Positions 1-5,143 of a DNA stretch of 7,725 nt are shown piece after piece. Position 1 is the stretch's first letter; every line of letters begins with the position of its first letter. A program made the translations under genes and the position numbers. Source of the DNA: Rubrobacter sp. (GTDB lineage: Bacteria; Actinomycetota; Rubrobacteria; Rubrobacterales; Rubrobacteraceae); contig JACDAR010000367.1 in assembly GCA_013695335.1 (NCBI GenBank), forward strand, positions 1 through 7,725, given 5' to 3'. The notes below the pieces were generated by a model that worked only from the letters and a program-made list of their open reading frames with translations, made no database searches and was not told the origin of the DNA.

Positions 1-757
1 GCCCACCGGTGAGTCCGCCAACGGTGTCCTGAACCTGTCCGGCCGCCTGACCGGCCTGGTCGGTGACCTGGCCCGCGGTGTCCTGGACCTGTCCGGTTGC
101 CTGGCCAGCGGCATCCGTCGCCTGTCCCGCTACCTGTCCGGCCTGATCGGTGGCCTGACCGGCAACCTGCTGTGCCTGTCCTGCTGCCTGGCCCGCTGCG
201 TCCTGTGCCTGCTGGGCCGCCTGGCCCGCAGTATCCTGTGCGGCCTGTGCCGCCTGTCCGGCCTGCTCCTGGACTTCTTGCGCGGCCTCTTCGGCGGGTC
301 CGCCTTCCTCTTCCATGGCCTCGGCGGCCTCGACCACGTCGCTGATGATGATACGTCCATCGGTGCCCGTGCCCTCGACCTGGGTGAGATCCACGCCCCG
401 CTCCTTCGCCTCCCGGCGGGCGGCGTCCGTGGCTTCGACCTCTCCCTGGCGCCTCATCTTATCCGTATCCAGGTCGGCCACGTTCTTCCGCGCCTCGTCG
501 ATGGCGTCTTCCATGGCCGTGTAGTTGTCCATCAACTCCTGGAACATGGTCTGGAAGGCTTCTTCGCGTCCCCCGGGGATCTGGTCCGGCAGACCCTCCA
601 GCGTGGCGCGGCTGTCCTTTATCTCCTGCTTGAGCGACTCAGCCGAATCAGCGAAGTAGTCCTGGGCCAGGTTCATGGTCCGTTGCTGTACCTCTTGCCT
701 GGACTCCAGGATTCCCTGGTTCAGCCTCTCCAGCGCCTCTGTCTGTCTTTCGGTCAC
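1..757 (-). CDS. E3-binding (PSBD) domain protein with LEA-like 11/7-residue repeat tail, partial
   Basis: The reading frame is open to the left edge: 252 codons are visible and the C-terminus lies outside the window. The start is GTG at 757, because an in-frame TAG immediately precedes it and an AGGAG lies 6 nt upstream. Residues 1-105 are charged and helical with no signal peptide or membrane segment, loosely phasin-like in composition. Residues about 108-144 match the peripheral subunit-binding domain of 2-oxoacid dehydrogenase E2 proteins: ATDAARREAKERGVDL, then the GTGTDGRI loop, then a DVVEAAE helix. No lipoyl or acyltransferase domain is present. From about 166 the chain is Ala/Gln/Gly/Asp/Thr only, built from 11-residue units of type AGQAAGQVQDT with interspersed 7-residue AGQATDQ units. 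It lies 53 bp behind the 601-residue repeat gene and is probably cotranscribed. The PSBD could bind a protein partner or, as in distantly similar Lsr2-type domains, DNA. The repeat tail suggests a LEA/hydrophilin-like protective role, which is inference. Confidence 0.85.
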   Translation of the reverse strand, partial: MTERQTEALERLNQGILESRQEVQQRTMNLAQDYFADSAESLKQEIKDSRATLEGLPDQIPGGREEAFQTMFQELMDNYTAMEDAIDEARKNVADLDTDKMRRQGEVEATDAARREAKERGVDLTQVEGTGTDGRIIISDVVEAAEAMEEEGGPAEEAAQEVQEQAGQAAQAAQDTAGQAAQQAQDAAGQAAGQAQQVAGQATDQAGQVAGQATDAAGQATGQVQDTAGQVTDQAGQAAGQVQDTVGGLTGG

Positions 758-763
758 CTACGT

Positions 764-768
764 CTCCT
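764..768 (-). promoter_or_regulatory. Ribosome binding site of the PSBD-repeat gene
   Basis: The minus strand reads AGAGAGGAG, then ACGTAG, then GTG. AGGAG sits 6 nt before the GTG at 757. It decides the start because the preceding in-frame codon is TAG and the next in-frame ATG is residue 28, deep in the helical region. Confidence 0.7.
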
Positions 769-810
769 CTCTTTGATCAATTTTCACTACTTCGCTTCCC
801 AGCTTCCTTC

Positions 811-2616
811 TCATACGAGTCTTATCCCTGCGGTGTTCCCTTCTTCGTCGAGTACCCGCTCGATGGCGTTGCCCGATTCATCCCTCAGCCGATATACGCT
901 TCTCCCCTCATCGTCCACGTACTCTTCCTCAACCGGAAGGCTCTCGACGTTGCCGATCAACTCCTCGCCAACTATCTCACCACGCTCGTTCAGTGTGATC
1001 TCGATGATGTCCCCGAACTGATCCACAGCCCGCTGTGTGGTCTGCCCCCCTCCGTTGACGCTCTCGCCAGCCGCCCCGTCGGCCTGGTCCGCCTGTTCAT
1101 CAGCAGCGGCCCCGTTGGTTGACCCGCCCGCAACTTCTCCGGCGTCCTGATCCGACGTCTCCCCAGCCTGATCCGTGGCCTGTTCGGCTGCATCCTGCGC
1201 TCCCTGCACAGCTTCATCCGCCTGTCCTGCTGCCTCCCCGGCGGCATCTCCCACATTCTGGACCGCCTCGCCCGCCGCGTCACCGATCCCCTGGGCCGCC
1301 TCGCCAGCGCCCTCAGCAGCCTGACCCACGCCTTCTCCAGCCGACTGGGCGGCCTGGCCCGCGCCTTCTCCAACCTGTCCGGCGGCTTCACCTGCGCCTT
1401 CGCCGACATCTTCGACCGCCGATTGCGCCCCGGAGCCGACATCCTCCACGGCCTCTCCCGTGCTCTCCACGGCTTCGCCAGCGCCAGAACCCACGTCTTC
1501 AACGGCTTCGCCGGTACTCTCGACTGCCTCCCCAGCACCTTCGCCAACGTCTTCGACTGCTGAACCAGCGCCTTCGCCGATATCCTCGACTGCAGATCCC
1601 GCACCAGACCCAACATCTTCCACGGCTTCGCCAGCGCCAGAACCCACGTCCTCGACGGCGGAACCCGCGCCTTCGCCTATATCTTCGACTGCTGAGTTCA
1701 GGCCCTCGCCAACCATCTGGCCCGCGCCCTCACCGACGTCTTCGACGGCGGAGCCTGCGCCAGCGCCGACATCCTCGACTGCAGATCCCGCACCAGATCC
1801 GATGTCCGCGACTGCTTGATTTGCCCCTTCCCCGACCAGATCCCCCGTGCCTTCGCCGATATCCTCCACTGCTGAGTTCAGGCCCTCGCCGACGAGATCC
1901 CCAGTCCCCGAGCCAATGTCCTCCACCGCTGAGTTGAGACCCTCGCCAACCAGCTCGCCAGCGCCCTGGCCCACGTCTTCGAGGGCGGACCCGGCGCCGC
2001 TGCCGACATCCTCGACCGCGGAACCCACGCTCTCGACTAGCTTCTCCACGATCTGGGGGTTGCGGTCTATAGTGGTGAGAACCCTGTCTATGATGGCGGT
2101 CACGTTGTCCAGCCGCACCTTGAGGAGCGCCTGTGCCTCCACGCCCTGGATGACGAGCTTGACCCTGCCAAGGTATGCATCCACGCCGACGGACAGTTCG
2201 ACCAGATCCAGCACCTTGGCGTAGAGGTTGACCTTGGCGCGGAGGTCGTTGAGTTCGAAGTTGATCTCATCGACCTTGATTACCGGCACGTCTAGCAGCA
2301 CGTCCGGGATCTTGCTGTTCATCGCGGCGTCATCGTACTCTAGCGTGTAGTCTGCGTACTCTTTCTCCGGCATCGTCTGGCCGCCGGGGATGTTGTTCGC
2401 AAACCTGTATTCCTCGGCCTTCTGAACCGAAGTGCGGGGATCGTTCTTCCGAACCGGGGCGTTGTCCGCGATCTCCTGGTTCGTCAGGTTCTGCTCGTAG
2501 CGGGTGTTCTCCCCGGTATCGGGAGGTTCGGGCGTGCCGTTGTCCTGCTGCGCGCCTTGCGGCTGCGTGTTCTGCTGCCGGGTTTCCGCAGCCTGATTTG
2601 AGCTATCGGACGCCAC
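811..2616 (-). CDS. 601-aa LEA-like protein: globular domain, 11-residue Gly-rich acidic repeats, D-x-x-G repeats
   Basis: Start is GTG at 2616 with AGGGAG 6 nt upstream. No signal peptide or membrane segment is visible, so it is probably cytoplasmic. Residues 1-98 are polar and disordered-looking. Residues about 100-192 form a conserved-looking unit (IPDVLLDVPVIKVDEI; GVEAQALLKVRLDNV; DRNPQIVEKL). I have a sense of similar domains in other actinobacterial hypothetical proteins but cannot name a family. Residues about 199-461 contain about 19 copies of an 11-residue unit (S/E-A-V-E-D-V/I-G-x-G-A-G), with four 8-residue spacers (xLVGEGxN) and three 7-residue spacers (e.g. EAVESTG). Between K192 and R529 I find no Lys, Arg, His, Pro, Cys or aromatic residue. 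Residues 532-601 hold five 11-residue D/N-x-x-G units. Composition and 11-residue periodicity recall LEA group 3 and hydrophilins; function is inferred. It leads an apparent two-gene operon. Confidence 0.85.
   Translation of the reverse strand: MASDSSNQAAETRQQNTQPQGAQQDNGTPEPPDTGENTRYEQNLTNQEIADNAPVRKNDPRTSVQKAEEYRFANNIPGGQTMPEKEYADYTLEYDDAAMNSKIPDVLLDVPVIKVDEINFELNDLRAKVNLYAKVLDLVELSVGVDAYLGRVKLVIQGVEAQALLKVRLDNVTAIIDRVLTTIDRNPQIVEKLVESVGSAVEDVGSGAGSALEDVGQGAGELVGEGLNSAVEDIGSGTGDLVGEGLNSAVEDIGEGTGDLVGEGANQAVADIGSGAGSAVEDVGAGAGSAVEDVGEGAGQMVGEGLNSAVEDIGEGAGSAVEDVGSGAGEAVEDVGSGAGSAVEDIGEGAGSAVEDVGEGAGEAVESTGEAVEDVGSGAGEAVESTGEAVEDVGSGAQSAVEDVGEGAGEAAGQVGEGAGQAAQSAGEGVGQAAEGAGEAAQGIGDAAGEAVQNVGDAAGEAAGQADEAVQGAQDAAEQATDQAGETSDQDAGEVAGGSTNGAAADEQADQADGAAGESVNGGGQTTQRAVDQFGDIIEITLNERGEIVGEELIGNVESLPVEEEYVDDEGRSVYRLRDESGNAIERVLDEEGNTAGIRLV
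814..1023 (-). repeat. Five C-terminal 11-residue D-x-x-G units
   Basis: Two adjacent units, DQFGDIIEITL and NERGEIVGEEL, are followed by a 14-residue linker and three more adjacent units, DDEGRSVYRLR, DESGNAIERVL and DEEGNTAGIRL. The shared pattern is D/N-x-x-G-x-x followed by hydrophobic positions. Spacing and turn-type residues suggest a small beta-hairpin repeat, broadly reminiscent of YD/RHS-type repeats. No family is claimed. Confidence 0.65.
1237..2022 (-). repeat. Tandem 33-bp (11-residue) coding repeats
   Basis: This is the DNA under residues 199-461 of the 601-residue protein. About 19 units of 33 bp are interrupted by 24-bp and 21-bp units, always in whole codons. Most units differ at synonymous positions (GTC/GTG/GTT, GAC/GAT, GGC/GGG/GGT choices vary) while the peptide stays constant. 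A few longer exact copies exist: 1466-1497 equals 1619-1650 (32 bp), 1582-1608 equals 1771-1797 (27 bp), and 1688-1710 equals 1868-1890 (23 bp). Confidence 0.85.
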
Positions 2617-2622
2617 AGTGAT

Positions 2623-2628
2623 CTCCCT
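2623..2628 (-). promoter_or_regulatory. Ribosome binding site of the 601-aa repeat gene
   Basis: AGGGAG on the minus strand lies 6 nt before the GTG at 2616 and supports that codon as the start. Confidence 0.6.
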
Positions 2629-2657
2629 GTTCCCGCAACAAACGCCCTTCCATGCCC

Positions 2658-2686
2658 ATTATCCCACATTGCGCAAATGTACAAAC
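2658..2686 (-). promoter_or_regulatory. Candidate promoter of the repeat-protein operon
   Basis: The minus strand has GTTTGT (2686-2681), a 17-bp spacer, then GATAAT (2663-2658), inside the string GGGATAATGG. GATAAT is one mismatch from the housekeeping -10 box. The GTTT...GGG arrangement also resembles general-stress sigma-B-type promoters, though the -10 part fits only partly. Transcription would start near 2651, leaving a leader of about 35 nt that contains the ribosome binding site. The spacer contains the inverted repeat ACATT-GCGCA-AATGT (2666-2680), a possible operator. Confidence 0.4.
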
Positions 2687-2957
2687 TATTACGGTGATCC
2701 AACCTCCGCTCCGCCTCGTAGGATATTAGTTTCCCCGAGGAACCCGTAATTCGCCAGGATTCGGAGTCGTTTTTAACCTTCCTCCTCTACGAGGCTATCT
2801 TCAGCCGCCATCCGTTACGGATCGGCTACAACAGGCAACTTTCGAACCCCAGATATGTATGTAACGGTATGGCATCCGTTCGCGTCTCTATGGTAAGAAG
2901 ATCGTGTAGCATTCGTAATGGTTGGGACGAAAGCCAGGCGTCCGAGATGGAGGTGTG

Positions 2958-3575
2958 ATGGTTTACGGAGAACAGTTGGATCCTTTCGCTGAGCTAAAAC
3001 GAGCCCACGGGGATTACAGGGTCTACGATGTCCACTACGAAAGCATCGGCAAGGCCGACGAGCTTTTCGTGGACGCCGCCGACCGTCCACTCTATATAGG
3101 TATAAGGACTGGCTTGCTGGACGCTAGGGCGGTTCTGGTTCCGATGGAGATCATCCGGGTGAACGACAAGCGCCAGGTAATCGAGATCTCGGACACCGCC
3201 GAACAGGTCCGTCACGCCCCGAGCCTGGAGGGCCGCGAGGAGATCACACCCGAACTGGAAGCCAGCATCCACGGCTACTTCGGCCTTGCCAACCCGCTTA
3301 TCCAGGGGAGCGAGGCTGGAGGGGTGATCCCAGAACCAGGCATCGAGGAGAGGTTCGCCCCAGACACGAGAATCGACGTCGAACCGGGAGAGAGGCAGGA
3401 AACCCAGGAGCAGATCGACGAGACCCTGCCGCCCCCCGTAGATAGGGAAGATCTCCGATACCAGGGCACGGGGAAAGCCTGGGCGCGCGGCACGGAGAGG
3501 ATACCGTCAGAGGGCGAAACAGGAAGCGTAGCCAGAGATCCTCTCTCACCGAGGGCGCGCCGTCTGAGAAGGTAG
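2958..3575 (+). CDS. PRC-barrel domain protein
   Basis: The product is 205 residues. The start is ATG at 2958, behind GGAGG at 2949-2953; the 4-nt spacing is short. An upstream TTG at 2922 would add 12 residues but lacks a ribosome site. Residues about 20-80 fit a PRC-barrel: YRVYDVHYESIGKADELFVD, then PLYIGIRTG, then AVLVPMEIIRVND and a VIEIS strand. The common follow-on helix region (RHAPSLEG...ITPELEASIHGYFGL) comes next. Residues about 115-205 are Pro/Glu/Arg-rich and probably disordered, ending in a basic RRLRR. PRC-barrels are small beta-barrels found in RimM and photosynthetic reaction centre H subunits, and as stand-alone proteins in many bacteria; they mediate protein-protein or RNA-associated contacts. 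The exact role here is unknown. It is divergent from the repeat-protein operon, which may mean shared regulation, and convergent with the recombinase-like gene 22 bp away. Confidence 0.8.
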   Translation: MVYGEQLDPFAELKRAHGDYRVYDVHYESIGKADELFVDAADRPLYIGIRTGLLDARAVLVPMEIIRVNDKRQVIEISDTAEQVRHAPSLEGREEITPELEASIHGYFGLANPLIQGSEAGGVIPEPGIEERFAPDTRIDVEPGERQETQEQIDETLPPPVDREDLRYQGTGKAWARGTERIPSEGETGSVARDPLSPRARRLRR

Positions 3576-3597
3576 CCAGTGAAGCAATGCTCCCCGG

Positions 3598-4416
3598 CTA
3601 GACGAACTTTCTGTACACCCCGATGTTGGTGGTGTCGCGGACGCCGAGGGCTTCTTTGAGATCGTTGAGTGTGGCTCCGCGCCGCAGCAACCTGATGGCG
3701 AAGGTGTGGCGCAAGACCATCGGGGAGACGCGCCACAGGCCGACCTGCTCGCAACGCTTCCAGATAGCGCTCTGCAAAGCCTTTGAAGTCGCCACGGGCC
3801 TCGCGGCGCGGCCAACTATGAGTTCGGGCGTTTCGTCCTTGCGCATGGCAAGGTAATCTCGCAGCGTCCCGACAGTCTCTTCGGTGAGGCGACGGGCGCG
3901 GGGAGCGAGGTGGGAACCTGGCCCGCCGAGATGAACCTGGGCGGCGTCGAGATCGAGGTCGCTCTTGAGGAGGCCGCGAATTTCACTGACCGTCACGCCG
4001 GTGTCGAGCATGAGACGGATCACCGCCGCGTCCCTGGCGTCTTCTGGGCGGTTGATGGGAAACGAGAGGAGTTGCGCGACCTCCTCATCTTCGAGGAATG
4101 TGATCTGCTGGTCCAGCGGCTGGTGCATGGGCTCGATGGGATCGAAGTCCAGCTCCGCATCCGTGCTGGTCCTCATCCAGTCCAGGAAACGTCTCACCGC
4201 CGCGTCCTTGCGGTAGACGGTGAACCGCTTGCGCTGTTCCTCCAGGAGATGGTTGCGGAAGTCCATCACCGTGCCAACCCCGATCCCTTCTGACTCGAAA
4301 ATGTCTTTACCTGCAAGGAAGCGGGCGAACTCCTTGAGATCGGCCTCGTAGAATTCGGCGGTGCGCGGGCTGGTGTGCTCGTCGTCCGCCAGATGGGCAG
4401 AGAACTCCTCGATCAT
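3598..4416 (-). CDS. Degenerate tyrosine recombinase/integrase-fold protein (XerC/D-like)
   Basis: The product is 272 residues from ATG 4416, which has GAGGA 8 nt upstream. ATG 4431 is an alternative 5-codon extension. Residues about 1-85 fit a SAM-like core-binding domain (FSAHLADDEHTSPRTAEFYE...FARFLAG). The rest follows the catalytic domain fold: ITFLEDEEVAQLL, AVIRLMLDTGVTVSEIRGL, SPMVLRHTFAIRLLRRGAT, then EALGVRD and GVYRKFV. Against the family consensus, catalytic Arg I is Thr142 (TGVTVSE for TGLRVSE). The beta-hairpin Lys region reads GPGSHLAPRARR. The HxLRH His is Met233, and the LGH His is Val259. Only Arg236 and the Tyr268 nucleophile remain. The chain ends four residues after the Tyr, so the usual C-terminal helix is missing. 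It probably binds DNA without recombining it. It is divergent from the sortase. Confidence 0.8.
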   Translation of the reverse strand: MIEEFSAHLADDEHTSPRTAEFYEADLKEFARFLAGKDIFESEGIGVGTVMDFRNHLLEEQRKRFTVYRKDAAVRRFLDWMRTSTDAELDFDPIEPMHQPLDQQITFLEDEEVAQLLSFPINRPEDARDAAVIRLMLDTGVTVSEIRGLLKSDLDLDAAQVHLGGPGSHLAPRARRLTEETVGTLRDYLAMRKDETPELIVGRAARPVATSKALQSAIWKRCEQVGLWRVSPMVLRHTFAIRLLRRGATLNDLKEALGVRDTTNIGVYRKFV

Positions 4417-4438
4417 GGCTCCTATCCTCATGCGATAC

Positions 4439-4444
4439 ATTTTA
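4439..4444 (-). promoter_or_regulatory. Candidate -10 box for the recombinase-like gene
   Basis: TAAAAT on the minus strand lies 7 nt before the ATG at 4431 and 22 nt before the ATG at 4416. A start site near 4432 would make the 4431 form nearly leaderless, or give the 4416 form a leader of about 16 nt with its GAGGA site. No good -35 box is visible; the expected place overlaps the sortase -10 box. Confidence 0.35.
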
Positions 4445-4465
4445 CCGGGTCTTCCGCGCCCGCTG

Positions 4466-4471
4466 TATAAT
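4466..4471 (+). promoter_or_regulatory. Perfect TATAAT -10 box for the sortase, probably leaderless
   Basis: TATAAT ends 9 nt before the sortase ATG at 4481, so transcription should begin at or within a few bases of the start codon. No Shine-Dalgarno sequence precedes the ATG (CCCCGCGCT). A weak -35 such as TTTACC lies at 4441-4446, with a long 19-bp spacer. Confidence 0.6.
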
Positions 4472-4480
4472 CCCCGCGCT

Positions 4481-5137
4481 ATGTCTGGGAGCCTTCGCGT
4501 GTTCGTACCCTTGATCCTGCTGCTGGTACTCGCGCTGCTCGTGATCCCGATCTTCCCGAAGAAGGAGATGGCCTCGGTCGAGGTGCGTCCGGTGGTAAAA
4601 GATGTCCCTTCTCCCGGTGAGACTGCCAGCGGGGAGACATACACGCAAGGCGGCAAGCTGCTGGGTGAGAACCTGTCCGGGCCGAAAGAGCCGGTGAATG
4701 GGTCGTCCACGGAGACCAGCGGGTCGAAGTTACGGCTCACGGTGCCAAGGCTCGACCTGAAAAACGTAATGGTGCGGGCCGGGAGCACGCAGGCGGATCT
4801 GGACAGGGAGGGCATCCTCCGCCTTGACAGTTCAGGCGTGCCTTGGGACGAGGGATCGAACACCTTCATCGCAGGCCACGCCCTCGGTTTCGAGTGGACC
4901 CGCGTGAAGTACGCGTTCCGGGATCTCGACAAGATGAAGCCTGGAGATGAGATCTTCGTCCGCGACAGCGAGGGCAACAAGTACACGTTTCGCGTCTACG
5001 ACCGCATGACGGTCCGCCCCGAGGATTACTGGGTCACCTATCCAGAGCCTGGGCGAACCCTGATCTCACTTCAGAGCTGCGTCCCAATCCCCACCTTCGA
5101 GAACCGCCTCGTCGTGCGCGGCGAGCTCGTCGGCTAG
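4481..5137 (+). CDS. Sortase, class E/F-like transpeptidase
   Basis: The product is 218 residues. ATG 4481 is chosen because the TATAAT box at 4466-4471 sits just upstream and the predicted anchor begins at once; longer forms would run across the promoter and into the recombinase gene. Residues 7-26 form a hydrophobic N-terminal anchor (VFVPLILLLVLALLVIPIF). Residues 30-83 are a polar linker. The sortase domain runs from about 85 to 216, with IAGHAL (His133), SLQSC (Cys200) and NRLVV (Arg209) as the catalytic His, Cys and Arg. SLQSC replaces the more usual TLTTC-type strand. Sortases cleave a C-terminal sorting signal and attach surface proteins to cell-wall peptides on the outer face of the membrane. 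No protein with an LPxTG-type sorting signal is in this window, so it looks like a housekeeping sortase. The class is uncertain. Confidence 0.88.
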   Translation: MSGSLRVFVPLILLLVLALLVIPIFPKKEMASVEVRPVVKDVPSPGETASGETYTQGGKLLGENLSGPKEPVNGSSTETSGSKLRLTVPRLDLKNVMVRAGSTQADLDREGILRLDSSGVPWDEGSNTFIAGHALGFEWTRVKYAFRDLDKMKPGDEIFVRDSEGNKYTFRVYDRMTVRPEDYWVTYPEPGRTLISLQSCVPIPTFENRLVVRGELVG

Positions 5138-5143
5138 ATTTTT

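Larger units (their letters stand above)
2617..2957. other. 341-bp divergent intergenic region with small inverted repeats
   Basis: This region separates the minus-strand repeat operon from the plus-strand PRC-barrel gene and looks less GC-rich than its flanks. No convincing gene lies here. It holds the candidate operon promoter at 2658-2686 and an 8-bp inverted repeat, GCCTCGTA at 2713-2720 with TACGAGGC at 2788-2795. It also holds ATCCG-TTA-CGGAT at 2810-2822 and AACGG...CCGTT at 2863-2880. The octamer CATCCGTT occurs at 2809-2816 and again at 2873-2880. I could not assign a confident promoter for the PRC gene. Confidence 0.6.

Noticed and set aside
1119..1937. Long proline/arginine-rich plus-strand open frame, and similar plus-strand frames at 278-1021, 1460-1819 and 1847-2224
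   Set aside because: These are antisense shadows of the Gly/Ala/Asp/Glu repeat gene; repeats on one strand give long low-complexity frames on the other, with no ribosome sites or recognisable domains.
1237..2022. Regularly spaced repeats that could suggest a CRISPR array
   Set aside because: The repeats are contiguous, in codon phase and encode a periodic peptide; there are no unique spacers and no cas genes.
2040..2316. Possible gas-vesicle (GvpA/J-like) identity of the N-terminal domain
   Set aside because: There is a faint resemblance in hydrophobic rhythm but no GvpA signature, and no other gvp genes are nearby.
3573..3600. TAGCC...GGCTA inverted repeat across the convergent stop codons
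   Set aside because: The arms are only 5 bp with an 18-nt loop and no U-tract; too weak to call a terminator.
3275..3815. Minus-strand frames across the PRC gene and its 3' end
   Set aside because: They overlap the PRC-barrel and recombinase genes in other frames, are Arg/Ser/Pro-rich and have no domain.
3598..4986. Long minus-strand frame reading through the sortase into the recombinase-like gene
   Set aside because: The part beyond 4431 is antisense to a clear sortase and has no family resemblance; recombinase homology begins at about 4416.
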